Below are positions 1 to 9,131 of a stretch of 47,333 nucleotides of DNA, piece after piece. A program made the position numbers and the translations under genes. Position 1 is the stretch's first letter. The number at the start of each line of letters is the position of its first letter. The notes under the pieces were generated by a model. That model ran no database searches and had not been told where the DNA came from. It saw only the letters and a list, made by a program, of their open reading frames with translations. The DNA is from Pirellulales bacterium (GTDB lineage: Bacteria; Planctomycetota; Planctomycetia; Pirellulales; UBA1268): the NCBI GenBank assembly GCA_016779265.1, contig JADHNY010000018.1:1-47333 (forward strand), written 5' to 3'.

Positions 1-3000
1 CAGGTGTTGGCCAGGCCGTGGGCATTCGCCAGCTGCGTCAGCGTGTCGCTTTCAAACGTGTCTGGCGGACGACCAATCGCGAGGGTGAATGCTCGCTGCA
101 CCTGTTGCGTGAGCGACTCGCCTGACTCACGTTGGGCCCGCTGAGCCAGTTGTTCTGCCTGCACGAGCATGAAGCCGTTGTTGAGCAGGGCCAGGGCCTG
201 CAGAGCCGAGACACTCTCATTGCGTTTCGCAACCCGCATCGAAGGGTCCGCGCAGTCGAGGCAGGTCATGAAGGGCTGCGTCTGACTGCGGACGATGAAG
301 CGATAGATGCCGCGTCGCCAGGTAGCGTGATCAGCGGGATTGGCGAGGTCATAACGGTAGTGGGGCGAGTGCTCGGGATGCTCAATCACGAAGTCCTGCC
401 AGCCAGGGCCTCCCATCGTCAGATCGAGGGTGCCGGCAGCGGCGAGCACGGCGTCGCGGATCGCTTCGGCCTCCAGACGGCGTCGGTTCTGTCGCCAGAG
501 CAGGTGGTTGTCGCCATCGAGGGCTGCCGCCTCGTCACGGATCGTGGAGACCTGACGATAGGTGGCACTGTTCACAATCAGCCGGTGCAGGTCCTTCAGG
601 GAACCACCGCCATCGCGAAACCGAGCTGCCAGCCAGTCGAGGAGTGCTGGGTGCGATGGCTCGCCACCCATGCGGCCAAAGTCGCTCGGTGTGTCGACGA
701 TTCCACGACCGAAGTGATAGTGCCACAGTCGGTTTACCAGGCTCCGCCAGATCAATGGGTTTGCAGGATCGGTCAGCCAGCTGGCGAGGGCAGCGCGGCG
801 ATCGCCTTCACCGTGGTCGTCGGAAAGGAGGAAACGGTGCTCCAGGCTTTCGATCAAGGCGAGGGAACCGGGCGCGACCTCGTGCGTTGGAGCCAGCACG
901 TTACCTCGCGAGAGCAGATGGATGGTGCGTGGGCTTCCTTTGCGAACCAGGGAGGCCGCAGCGTAGACAGTGGACTGCTCGGGGAGTTCGGCAAGCTGGG
1001 CATCGGCTCTGCGGAGGCCCTCGTCGGCGGCCGCGAGCCCTGCGGTCTGCTCGGCCGTTCGGTGCGCTGCCAGGAGCGCGTCGCGTTCCGCTTCGAGCGT
1101 CTGTCGTTCGGTCTGGGTGTCAGCCGGGCTCTGCCCGTCGATCAGGTGTGCCCGACCCCAGCGAGGAGCAGCTTCGATGGAGTCGAGTGAACTGACCGTG
1201 GCGGTAGATGCGAGATTGGGCCTAAGCGTCTCGTCCATGCCATCGGTGAAGACCTCAACCTCAGCGAGTGCGAAGATGAAGTCGTTGCTGCGTTCAGCAA
1301 GCTTGGTGGCGGTGATGCGGATGGAGCGTGCCGTCACGTCCGTGGCATGACGCTGTGGGGCCAGGCCGGGGTTGGGAAGATCGGTATCGCCGGTGGTGAA
1401 AACCTCGATGACTTCTGTGGCAAAGCTAGGGTCGTTGCTGACCTCAACCCGGTAGCGTGGTGGAAAGCCAAAGCCGCCGCCGATGTTGTTGTAGGTGTCA
1501 TAGCAGGGCCGCAGCACAATCTCGCGGAGCTGCTGAGGTTCATCCAGGTCGAGTTGCACCCATTTCTCACTCGTTGACGTTGGTGAGATGCCACTGTGCC
1601 AGCCGTAGGCCGGGCCGGGGTTGGCATCACCGGCGGGCAGGGCGGCCAGACGCGTGGTGATCTCACCAAGCCGGCTGCCGGCTGACTCGGCAACGGCGGC
1701 CTCGATCTGTTGTTTTGCTGCGGCATGCTCCGCACGACGAGCCGTGAGTTCTACTCGCTTGGCAGCGACATCGGGATCTGCGTCAAAGCGGTGATCGTCG
1801 CGGTCGATCGCCGCAAAGACCGCCTGTAGTGAGTAGTAGTCTTCTTGGCTGACAGGATCGAACTTATGAGCGTGGCACTGAGCGCAGTGCACGGTCACGC
1901 TGGCGAAGGTGCCGATCGTGTTTGCCACCATGTCGTCGCGGTCGAGGTGACGGGCGATCTTGCCGTCGGTCTTGGTCTCCGGCACCTCGCGATGGCCAAT
2001 GAAGTCCCAGGGGCCGGCGGCGATAAAGCCGAGCGCTTCATGACCATCCCGCGTGTTGCCGTAGAGCACATCTCCAGCGAGCTGCTCCTCGACGAAGCGT
2101 GCGTAGGGCTTGTCGTTGTTGAGGCTCCGGATCACATAGTCGCGGTAGGGCCAGGCGTTGGGCCGCGGCTTGTCTTTGTCATAGCCGTGGGTGTCACCGT
2201 AGTGAACGACGTCGAGCCAGTGGCGGGCCCAGCGTTCCCCATACCGCGGTGAGGCTAGCAGCCGGTCGACCAGCTGTTCGTAGGCGTCGGGGGAGGTGTC
2301 GGCAATGAAGGCGTCGATCTCTTCGGGCGTGGGCGGCAAGCCGATGAGGTCAAACGAGAGCCGGCGGATCAGCGTGCGGCGATCTGCAACCGGCGAAGGA
2401 GTCAGCCCTGCCTCAGTCAGTCGTGCACGGATGAAAGCATCGATGGCGTTTTGTGACGGCTCAACGCCCGGAAGCGAATCGAACGCCGCCGTCGTTTCGG
2501 GGCCGGCCGGCTCAGTAATCGGCTGCCATGCCCAGTGGTCAAGCCGTTCGTCACGGTCGCCTTCCATCTTGGCATCCTTGGAGCCTGGCCAAGGGGCCCC
2601 CGCGTCAATCCAGCTGATAAGCGAGGTGATGTCTTCTGGTGAGAGCGGGGCATCATCCGGTGGCATCCGTTCGTCATCGTTGGTCGAGCGAACGCGGCGA
2701 ATAAGCTCGCTCGCTTCCCCTTTCCCGATCACGATCGCAGGGCCAAAGTCGCCCCCTCGAAGCAGGCCAGACCGCGAATCGAGCCGCAGCCCCGACTCGG
2801 CGTTGTCGGCGGAATGGCACTCCTGGCAGCGGGAGACCAGGAGCTCACGTGCAGCGGTGTGGGGGGTGTCTGGATCTGTGCCGAGCGACGGTTCTGGTGC
2901 GAAGGCCAGGAGGCTCAACGAGAAGAACGCCACACCGACACGCCAGAGAAACCCCCATGCGACGCTTCGCGGACAACGCGGTGCCACCTTTGGATTTCCA

Positions 3001-3020
3001 GATTGCAGGTCTCGCTTCAC
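1..3020 (-). CDS. Planctomycete cytochrome c / DUF1549-DUF1553 protein with discoidin-like domain (partial)
   Basis: The gene runs leftwards off the window, so its C-terminus is missing. The reverse strand is open from about 3020. It reads a signal-like N-terminus (MKRDLQSGN, then a hydrophobic stretch AFFSLSLLAF), a haem motif CQECH in a PSCyt1-type domain, and then the DUF1549 signature (DLIGLPPTPEEIDAF) with a second haem motif, CAQCHAHKFDP. An insert near bases 1300-1600 reads like an F5/8 type C (discoidin) carbohydrate-binding domain (WVQLDLDEPQQLREIVLRP). The DUF1553 part follows (NPLIWRSLVNRLWHYHFGRGIV). I chose GTG at 3020 because GAGG lies 8 bases upstream; GTG at 2987 is the alternative. 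In planctomycetes such genes usually precede a DUF1501 gene, which would lie beyond the left edge. The family is exported and probably redox-active; its reaction is unknown. Confidence 0.88.
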   Translation of the reverse strand, partial: MKRDLQSGNPKVAPRCPRSVAWGFLWRVGVAFFSLSLLAFAPEPSLGTDPDTPHTAARELLVSRCQECHSADNAESGLRLDSRSGLLRGGDFGPAIVIGKGEASELIRRVRSTNDDERMPPDDAPLSPEDITSLISWIDAGAPWPGSKDAKMEGDRDERLDHWAWQPITEPAGPETTAAFDSLPGVEPSQNAIDAFIRARLTEAGLTPSPVADRRTLIRRLSFDLIGLPPTPEEIDAFIADTSPDAYEQLVDRLLASPRYGERWARHWLDVVHYGDTHGYDKDKPRPNAWPYRDYVIRSLNNDKPYARFVEEQLAGDVLYGNTRDGHEALGFIAAGPWDFIGHREVPETKTDGKIARHLDRDDMVANTIGTFASVTVHCAQCHAHKFDPVSQEDYYSLQAVFAAIDRDDHRFDADPDVAAKRVELTARRAEHAAAKQQIEAAVAESAGSRLGEITTRLAALPAGDANPGPAYGWHSGISPTSTSEKWVQLDLDEPQQLREIVLRPCYDTYNNIGGGFGFPPRYRVEVSNDPSFATEVIEVFTTGDTDLPNPGLAPQRHATDVTARSIRITATKLAERSNDFIFALAEVEVFTDGMDETLRPNLASTATVSSLDSIEAAPRWGRAHLIDGQSPADTQTERQTLEAERDALLAAHRTAEQTAGLAAADEGLRRADAQLAELPEQSTVYAAASLVRKGSPRTIHLLSRGNVLAPTHEVAPGSLALIESLEHRFLLSDDHGEGDRRAALASWLTDPANPLIWRSLVNRLWHYHFGRGIVDTPSDFGRMGGEPSHPALLDWLAARFRDGGGSLKDLHRLIVNSATYRQVSTIRDEAAALDGDNHLLWRQNRRRLEAEAIRDAVLAAAGTLDLTMGGPGWQDFVIEHPEHSPHYRYDLANPADHATWRRGIYRFIVRSQTQPFMTCLDCADPSMRVAKRNESVSALQALALLNNGFMLVQAEQLAQRAQRESGESLTQQVQRAFTLAIGRPPDTFESDTLTQLANAHGLANT

Positions 3021-3371
3021 GCCGGTCGCCTCACGCCGGTCCCACTGCCGGACACCACTGCCACACGCCATCGCCGGACACAATCGGATGCGTACTCCCT
3101 GGTGGGCGTCATCGCACACGACGTCTTCACACCCATTCTGGCATGAATCCACTCGTCTTTGCACACCGCTAAAGCTTCACGTTCTTCGACAGCTGCCGAT
3201 CACGGCAGAGAACCGCGGCCCCTCGTTTTGGCCGGTTGACACCAGCGAAACGTTTTTACGCGATCCCCGTTTCCCTTTGTGGTGGATGTGCCGTTGCCCT
3301 CATCGGTTGACGGTCGTCCGCGGGGAAATCAGGAGGTCCTGGTGCGCTGCCATGTGGCACTCCAGAAAAAA

Positions 3372-3381
3372 TTGTCGACAA
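3372..3381. promoter_or_regulatory. Perfect palindrome TTGTCGACAA, candidate GntR-type operator
   Basis: The 10-bp perfect inverted repeat TTGTCGACAA sits in an AT-rich island about 200 bases before the DUF1559 start and about 350 bases from the cytochrome gene start. Its form resembles operators of GntR/FadR-class (FCD) repressors. That assignment is by analogy, and no regulator gene is in the window. Confidence 0.4.
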
Positions 3382-3400
3382 ATTTATTTGGTCTGATAGT
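3372..3400 (+). promoter_or_regulatory. Candidate sigma70-type promoter for the DUF1559 gene
   Basis: TTGTCG (3372-3377) and GATAGT (3395-3400) each match 4 of 6 consensus bases and are separated by exactly 17 bases. The -35 box lies inside the TTGTCGACAA palindrome, so a protein bound there would block the promoter. The leader to the ATG at 3577 would be about 170 bases. Confidence 0.4.
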
Positions 3401-3576
3401 CTGCTGCACTTGGGGTCGGGGGGATCTCGTGTTCTTCCGGAGGAGATCTTCGGCAGGGAACGTGCGGCAACGCATTGGCATTCGACGCGTATTCGGGTTC
3501 GAGGCTTCGGTGCGGTGGTGTGCCTTCCATTGGGTTCTTTTCACGTCTGATCGTTGCACGAAAGGGTGGTTGTTTC

Positions 3577-4587
3577 ATGTCTCTATCCCACAGATTGACA
3601 TCACGTGGTGGGCGACGGATGCAGGGTTTCACGCTCGTGGAACTGCTGGTTGTGATCGCCATTATTGGGGTCCTGGTTGGGCTCTTGCTGCCCGCAGTTC
3701 AGTCGGCTCGTGAAGCGGCTCGTCGCTCAAGCTGCATGAACAACTTGAAGCAGTTGGGCCTTGGGCTCCAGAACCACCATGACACCAAAGGCAGTTTTCC
3801 GCCCGTGGCCACATTTGGTCAGCCGGGGCCTTTTCCGCAGCGAGCGAGCCATCACACCTGGTGCACCTACCTGCTGCCATTTATGGAGGAAACGTCCCTA
3901 TACGATTCGGTTGACCTGAAACTGCCGGCATGGGGGCAGCCGATCGTTGGCCAGACGGTTGCTGTCCTGCTTTGTCCGAGCGATGGTGGTTTTCGTGAGC
4001 CGAAGCAAACGCACGGGATCGCTGTAACCCATTACCTTGCCAATGGTGGCTGGCACTGGTGGGAAGGGGCGGTCGCGCCAGGTGGCGTGCTTCCAGCCGG
4101 CGTTGATTACATGGGAGCCTTCCCGGGCGGGGATGCTCTGAGCATGCGGGACTTCAAGGACGGTACTTCGAAGACCGTCATACTCGCGGAGGGCAACTCA
4201 ACCGGTTACAAGCCACTGTCAGATCCATGGATGAAGAACGGTGTTGGCGTGCCACGGCTCGCGAATGGCGAAGGCGTGTTTCATTCGGCATTCGTTTTCA
4301 CCGGCATGGGAGGACGCTGCTGTGAATCTGGTCAGTACTACGAGGTCGACGACTCGGGGGTGAAGGCAGCCTGGAACTGGTTCAAGGCTGGACCGCACGC
4401 CTATATGCCGAGTTATATCAATGCGTGGGGCCTCAACAGCGAATGGCCTGGGGCAGGCAGCATCCATCCCGGTCTCGAAGGCTGCCTGCGAGCGGATGGC
4501 TCTGTCACGTTCGTGAATACCGACATCGATTACCCGTCTTGGTGTGCAATGAATGGTCTCAATGACAAGCAGCGGACGGACGACTGA
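3577..4587 (+). CDS. DUF1559 prepilin-like protein
   Basis: This 336-residue protein has a type IV prepilin-like N-terminus: short basic leader, then GFTLVELLVVIAIIGVL with the Gly-Phe cleavage site and Glu at +5, then LLPAVQSAREAARRSSC, typical of planctomycete DUF1559 proteins. The motif FKDGTSKTVILAEGN and the C-terminal SIHPGLEG...DGSVTFVN are also family hallmarks. It is presumably processed by a prepilin peptidase and sits at the inner membrane with a large exported domain; the function of this expanded family is not established. I chose ATG 3577 because AAAGGG lies about 10 bases upstream; the frame is open further upstream, but that part has no leader-like sequence. ATG 3619 is also possible. 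It is followed by a small lipoprotein gene, a common arrangement. Confidence 0.9.
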   Translation: MSLSHRLTSRGGRRMQGFTLVELLVVIAIIGVLVGLLLPAVQSAREAARRSSCMNNLKQLGLGLQNHHDTKGSFPPVATFGQPGPFPQRASHHTWCTYLLPFMEETSLYDSVDLKLPAWGQPIVGQTVAVLLCPSDGGFREPKQTHGIAVTHYLANGGWHWWEGAVAPGGVLPAGVDYMGAFPGGDALSMRDFKDGTSKTVILAEGNSTGYKPLSDPWMKNGVGVPRLANGEGVFHSAFVFTGMGGRCCESGQYYEVDDSGVKAAWNWFKAGPHAYMPSYINAWGLNSEWPGAGSIHPGLEGCLRADGSVTFVNTDIDYPSWCAMNGLNDKQRTDD

Positions 4588-4700
4588 GCTGCGGGAACAG
4601 CAGAGACGTGCTGACAAACGAGATATTCACTGCTGCGAAGGTTCCGGGCGTTCCAGAGCCTTCGTCTCATGAACACTCACGAGCGAGGAGTTTTTTCACT

Positions 4701-4865
4701 ATGCGTTCTCTTTTGTGTGCCTGCCTGTTTGCGGTGGTGTTCACCGTCGGCTGCTCGGGGCAGAAGCAGCCAGAGGCGGATCCGAACTTTACACCGACGA
4801 CGAATCCCAGCGACATCACGATTCCTGACCAGATGAAGCAGAATGCACCTCCCGGAACAGGCTGA
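4701..4865 (+). CDS. Small lipoprotein
   Basis: This 54-residue product starts MRSLLCACLFAVVF and has a lipobox-like VGCS, so the mature lipoprotein would begin at that Cys and be only about 35 residues. The mature part is polar and rich in Pro, Asn and Thr. GAGGAG lies about 11 bases before ATG 4701. It follows the DUF1559 gene by 113 bases on the same strand and ends just before a strong hairpin. Such small lipoproteins often follow DUF1559 genes in planctomycetes. No function can be assigned. Confidence 0.75.
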   Translation: MRSLLCACLFAVVFTVGCSGQKQPEADPNFTPTTNPSDITIPDQMKQNAPPGTG

Positions 4866-4889
4866 GGTGTCAGATCCTGAGGTTCAGCG

Positions 4890-4922
4890 GCGGGCCACCG
4901 GTACGAGGTATCGGTGGCCCGC
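4890..4922 (+). terminator. Hairpin terminator after DUF1559-lipoprotein unit
   Basis: A perfect 11-bp stem (GCGGGCCACCG, 4890-4900, pairing with 4912-4922) encloses an 11-base loop and is followed by the T-rich tail TGTGTTTG. It lies 25 bases after the lipoprotein stop codon. The tail is weak for a classical intrinsic terminator, but the stem is very stable. Confidence 0.65.
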
Positions 4923-5048
4923 TGTGTTTGTGGAGGAGTTATTCTTCGGCATGCTCGCTCACCGGCTGTGTGCTGAGACGAAACACTTTTTTTGGGGGCG
5001 GTCTCTGGTCTCCCTCACAAGCGAGAACGAGCCGCGGAGGCCTGGTGC

Positions 5049-6179
5049 ATGATTGAGCCGAGTGTGAGGGCGGGTGATTTCCCGCGTCTGGCGAAGCAGA
5101 CGTATCTCAATACCGCAGCCGAAGGCATTCCGCCGCCGTGTGTGATTGAAGCTCTTGCCACCTATGGCCGTGACAAGCTGCTGGGGATGGATGGCAGGCT
5201 GTTGCATGAGCAGCAGTGGAGCGGGCTGCGGGAGGCGGCGGCGACTCTGTTTGGCCTCACTCCTGACGAGATCGGGATCTGTTCCTGCTCTTCGGAGGCC
5301 TTCAATCTCGCGGCGCTGGCCTTGCAGCTGAAGCAGGGAGATGAGGTTGTGATCAGCGATCTTGATTTTCCAGCAGGGGCGACGCCCTGGCTGCAGGAGG
5401 CATGTCCAGCAACCGTCCGTCTTTGGAGGTCACGCGAGGGAGCGTTGCATGTGGAAGATCTCATGCCGCTGCTCGGCCCGAAGACCCGGCTGGTCACGGT
5501 GTCGCTGGTGAGTTTCTTCAACGGATTCATGCTGCCAATCAAGGACGTCGTCGAGACCGTGAGGCGGCACTCCGAGGCCCTGATCGCAGTCGACGTCACG
5601 CAGGCTGCCGGTCGCGTGCCGCTTCGACTAGCGGGTGTCGACCTGATCGTCAGCAGCACGCATAAATGGCTGCTCGGCTCGCATGGAGGAGGGCTGGTCG
5701 GTGTTCCGGCTGCTCGAGCAGCTGAGTGGACCGTTCCGGCAGGCGGCTGGTTTCATCTGGCCAATGCGTTTGACGCTGATCGGTTTGAGCGAGCAGTCAC
5801 CAAGCCGGGGGCGGCCAGTTTCTCTGTCGGGATGCCGAACTATCCAGCGGTGTATGCCGTGCATGCAGCCGTGCGGTACATCCTCGCCACCGGAGTGGAG
5901 GCGATCCACTCGCATGCTCAGCCGTTAACCGAGGCATGTCTTGAGGCGGTGGCGGGTGAAGATGTGGACCTGCTTACGCCCCAGAGTCCTTCGACGCTTG
6001 CAGGCATCCTTGCCTTTCGCCATCCGAAGGCCGAGGCGATCCACCGCATGCTCCACGATGCAAACATCCACATCATGGCCCATGCTGGTCGGCTGCGTGT
6101 GGCGATCCACGGCTACAACACGTCCGACGACATCGACCGCTTCCTCACCAGCCTCAGGCAGGCGGTGGCACGCGTCTGA
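5049..6179 (+). CDS. Class V aminotransferase (cysteine desulfurase-like fold)
   Basis: This is a PLP-dependent fold-type I enzyme of 376 residues. Landmarks are YLNTAAEGIPPP near the N-terminus, SCSSEAFNLAA in the phosphate-binding region (about 78-90), the cofactor Asp in AVDVTQAAGR (D182), and the Schiff-base lysine in SSTHKWLLGSHGGG (K206). GGAGG 8 bases upstream fixes ATG 5049. It resembles the isopenicillin-N-epimerase / cysteine-desulfurase-like branch. I see no SufS- or IscS-type catalytic Cys loop that would justify calling it a true desulfurase, and no Fe-S assembly genes lie nearby, so the substrate is open. The next gene converges and ends only 18 bases away. Confidence 0.85.
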   Translation: MIEPSVRAGDFPRLAKQTYLNTAAEGIPPPCVIEALATYGRDKLLGMDGRLLHEQQWSGLREAAATLFGLTPDEIGICSCSSEAFNLAALALQLKQGDEVVISDLDFPAGATPWLQEACPATVRLWRSREGALHVEDLMPLLGPKTRLVTVSLVSFFNGFMLPIKDVVETVRRHSEALIAVDVTQAAGRVPLRLAGVDLIVSSTHKWLLGSHGGGLVGVPAARAAEWTVPAGGWFHLANAFDADRFERAVTKPGAASFSVGMPNYPAVYAVHAAVRYILATGVEAIHSHAQPLTEACLEAVAGEDVDLLTPQSPSTLAGILAFRHPKAEAIHRMLHDANIHIMAHAGRLRVAIHGYNTSDDIDRFLTSLRQAVARV

Positions 6180-6197
6180 GAGAGTTGTCCACCGGCG

Positions 6198-9065
6198 CTA
6201 CGGGAGGACGTTGATGACGACAGGGACAGAGCACTGGCCGCCGTCGCCGGTGGCGCGGAGGTGGAACAGCCTCCGGCCGGGACGGGCAACTGGAGCAGCG
6301 GTGATGAAGAACTCACGTTCGCTCTGACCCTCCACGATCATCAGACCGTTGAGTCCAATGTTGTCAACAAACACCGCATAGGGCAGATTGCGTCCGGAAT
6401 CTTCGTTGCCGAAGGAAATGCGGTCGGTGAAATCGTGCCGGGTGGCGACGACCCGGGCGGTTATGGTCTCACCCGGATGGATGGTGAACTCAGGCGGAGC
6501 CTGCGGGGCGGCCTCATTCTCACGCTCGCCCGCTTCACCTTGGCGATCGGCCGGTTCATTGATGGTGTTGGCAGTGATGGCAACAGTCAGCTTCGGAGGT
6601 GGGCCGAGTTCGAGATTGCCGAGCGTGCCAAGCGGTACGGCCTCGGCGAGTGATCCTTCGGAATAACGATGGCCGTCTGCGTCAACCGCGTGGGCAATCA
6701 CCTGAACCTTCTGATCGGCCTCGTCGTTGGGGTCGGCCGCATCGGCAGCTGCTGAGAGCACGCCGAAGCAACGAAACTGCCCCGCCTCGATCACAGCCGG
6801 TCCATGGAAGGTAAAGCCTGCTGGAAGATTCTCAACGTCGATCTCGATCGGTCCATCAAAGCCTTCAAGTCGCGTGGCCGTAAACGAGAGCTCACGGCCA
6901 CTGCCGGGACTGACCTTCGCGTTCTTGCCCCCTACCGCCACCGTAAAGGCGGGCTGAGGCGGACGGATCGAGAGGGTGTAGGCGAAGTCATCAGGGAGGG
7001 ATGCCGAGCCAAAGCCCCGCGTGTCACGCAGTCGCACGATGTAGCTGCCATCGGCTGGCACGTCGACAATCAGCTGTGAGTCGCGTCCCAGTCGGCCCGA
7101 TGCCTCGTCGTCATTCTCATAGGGTATGTCGAAGACAGGCAGACCGTTGGCCTCCGCTGGTGCTGAGGGTGGCAGGGGCTTCACGACCCAGGCGGGCTCG
7201 CCCAGCGCATGAGTGACGGACGTTGTCTGAAAGAAGGTGTGTCGCGTGCCAAATCCTGGATACACCAGAAAACCTGAGTCTGGCCCACGCGGATAGAGCC
7301 AGAGACGGCTCACTTCACCACCGGCGTAGAGGTATTCATCGAGTTCCATCTCTCGCCAGTTGTGAAGACGGAAGTCACCCGACTGCGAAGAGTCTTTGCC
7401 TCGGAAGGTGAACCAGGAATCACGAACGGCCTGAAGCCGCACCTGCGGCACGGGTTCACCGGCTGCGGTCAGCAGTTCAATCCGTGAGTCGAGCTGCGAC
7501 TTTGACCGTGCCGCATTCACTTCAAAGAGCAGGCGTTGGCCGGCAGATGCGGAAAAACGAAAGCAGTCGACATCACCTTCTCGCTGCATGGACCCGGTGA
7601 TCCGGGCAGGCAACGTCACTACTTCAGCTGCATCCGGTGTGTCGTTGGGCTCGACTTCTGTGTGAACCATCTCTTCAACGCTGAGGATCGGCGGGGCCAG
7701 CGTGGGATGGGCTGATGAAGAAGCCACTGCCACCATCTCGCCGTCCGCCGCCCCATCGACAACGGCCAAAGACCCATCCATGCGGCCAACCAGGAACTGG
7801 GTGTGCTGCCAGGGAACAATCACCGACACGATGTCAGGCTGCAACGGCATCGTGGCCGCCACGTCGAGCGAAGGCAGAGTCCAGGGCGTGAGTGAACCAT
7901 CTTCAGCGGCGGAGAGGAGCCGCGAACCGTCAGCGGAGAGGGCCAGCGTCGAGAGCGGGCTCTCGTGAGCGAAGCGGGCATGCAGCTGAGGGTTGAGCTG
8001 AGGCTCATCGATCGACAGCAGCTGCCAGATATGAATCCGCTTGTCACGGCCGGTCGCGATTACCTGACGTCCGTCGGGTGTGAACAGCACACGACGCACC
8101 TCTCCCTGCGGCTGACTCAAGGTGTCGAGTCGTTGCCCATCACTCACCCGCCAGAGCTTGACCGTTTCGTCGGCACTGGCAGAGGCCAGCACCCCACCGG
8201 CGGGATGCCAGGCGAGGTCAAACACCGCAGCGTTGTGGACATCAATCTCACGGATCAGCGTGGCGTCGGCTGCGTTCCAGAACCGAATGGTGCGGTCGTA
8301 GCCAGCTGTTGCGAGCAGACGGCCATCGGGCGAGAGTTCGGCGTCGTAGAGCAGATCTCGATGGCCGGCAAATACCTGCACGACCGCACCGGTGGCGGCA
8401 TCCCGAAGTTCTGCCTGCCCGCGGAGGCCTGGGATCCCACCGGCGATCACCAGCTGCGTGCCATCGCTGCTGAAGTGGACCGCCGTGATCTTGCCCGGAA
8501 GATCACGGAGTGTGACGACGGCCATCGGGTCGGTCTGGTTCGGCACACCTTTGTCGTTGACTGGCGTGATCTCAACGGATCGACCGCGGGCCACCGCCAG
8601 GTGTGTGTGATCGGGACTATAGGCCAGCGCGGTGACAGGCTCTCGACCGGTGAACCCGGCCAGGTCCGGGACGACCAGGCCCATCGACAGGGGATGGTCC
8701 TCGGTGGGCGCCGCAGCTCCTGCCGCAATCCACTCTCGGAGCCCCTGCACCTCCTGCTCGGTCGGCTGCGGATGATCGAGAGGCGGCATATGGTCATCAC
8801 CAACGCTCTCAATCCGCTGCAGGAGCAGCGAGGCCTCCGGGTTACCCGGAACGATTGGATCGCCGGCCGCCTCGCCCCCTCGTCGCAGGCTTGCAAAGGT
8901 TTCCACGGAGAAGCCGCTCTCCGCTTCGCTGTCGTTGTGACAGCCGGCACACGAGCTTCGCAGGAGCGGTCTTACACTCTGCTCATAGCTGGGCTCGGCA
9001 GACGCGTGGGCGGCGGACACGACGAGCGACAGAAGGAGCAACGACCCGATTCGGTGTGTTCGCAT
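6198..9065 (-). CDS. Exported planctomycete cytochrome c / WD40 repeat protein
   Basis: The product of about 955 residues has a signal peptide (MRTHRIGSLLLLSLVVSAAHASA) and a PSCyt1-type cytochrome domain with one haem motif CAGCH and the distal MPPLDHPQPTEQE segment. A run of WD40 repeats follows (LSPDGRLLATAGYDRTIRFWN; LASASADETVKLWR; FTPDGRQVIATGRDKRIHIW). After these come a bacterial pre-peptidase C-terminal type domain (EVEPNDTPDAAE...GDVDCFRFSASAGQRLLFEV) and further beta-rich segments. GTG at 9122 would add 19 residues, but ATG 9065 gives the cleaner signal peptide. It is third in the operon after the DUF1501 and DUF1549/DUF1553 genes, 66 bases behind the latter. Role inferred: a periplasmic redox or scaffold partner. 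Confidence 0.88.
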   Translation of the reverse strand: MRTHRIGSLLLLSLVVSAAHASAEPSYEQSVRPLLRSSCAGCHNDSEAESGFSVETFASLRRGGEAAGDPIVPGNPEASLLLQRIESVGDDHMPPLDHPQPTEQEVQGLREWIAAGAAAPTEDHPLSMGLVVPDLAGFTGREPVTALAYSPDHTHLAVARGRSVEITPVNDKGVPNQTDPMAVVTLRDLPGKITAVHFSSDGTQLVIAGGIPGLRGQAELRDAATGAVVQVFAGHRDLLYDAELSPDGRLLATAGYDRTIRFWNAADATLIREIDVHNAAVFDLAWHPAGGVLASASADETVKLWRVSDGQRLDTLSQPQGEVRRVLFTPDGRQVIATGRDKRIHIWQLLSIDEPQLNPQLHARFAHESPLSTLALSADGSRLLSAAEDGSLTPWTLPSLDVAATMPLQPDIVSVIVPWQHTQFLVGRMDGSLAVVDGAADGEMVAVASSSAHPTLAPPILSVEEMVHTEVEPNDTPDAAEVVTLPARITGSMQREGDVDCFRFSASAGQRLLFEVNAARSKSQLDSRIELLTAAGEPVPQVRLQAVRDSWFTFRGKDSSQSGDFRLHNWREMELDEYLYAGGEVSRLWLYPRGPDSGFLVYPGFGTRHTFFQTTSVTHALGEPAWVVKPLPPSAPAEANGLPVFDIPYENDDEASGRLGRDSQLIVDVPADGSYIVRLRDTRGFGSASLPDDFAYTLSIRPPQPAFTVAVGGKNAKVSPGSGRELSFTATRLEGFDGPIEIDVENLPAGFTFHGPAVIEAGQFRCFGVLSAAADAADPNDEADQKVQVIAHAVDADGHRYSEGSLAEAVPLGTLGNLELGPPPKLTVAITANTINEPADRQGEAGERENEAAPQAPPEFTIHPGETITARVVATRHDFTDRISFGNEDSGRNLPYAVFVDNIGLNGLMIVEGQSEREFFITAAPVARPGRRLFHLRATGDGGQCSVPVVINVLP

Positions 9066-9131
9066 GGCGAGGTCTCTGAAAGCGTGAAGCAGCGTGGCGG
9101 CAGAGCGAGGCGGAGGGCTCACCTGTGACGA

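Larger units (their letters stand above)
3021..3576. other. 556-bp divergent intergenic region
   Basis: This gap separates the leftward cytochrome gene from the rightward DUF1559 gene. I see no convincing gene in it: the open frames lack ribosome sites and recognisable products. It carries an AT-rich island near 3366-3390 in otherwise GC-rich DNA, with the palindrome and promoter-like boxes listed separately. A GGAGGAG at 3438-3444 has no suitable start codon after it. Confidence 0.6.

Noticed and set aside
132..1190. Long + strand open frame of 352 codons
   Set aside because: It is the antisense of the left-edge DUF1549/DUF1553 gene, whose reverse-strand reading gives clear family motifs. 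The + strand product has no recognisable domain.
7965..9128. Long + strand open frame of 387 codons
   Set aside because: It lies wholly opposite the cytochrome/WD40 gene, which has haem, WD40 and signal-peptide motifs; this is a high-GC shadow frame.
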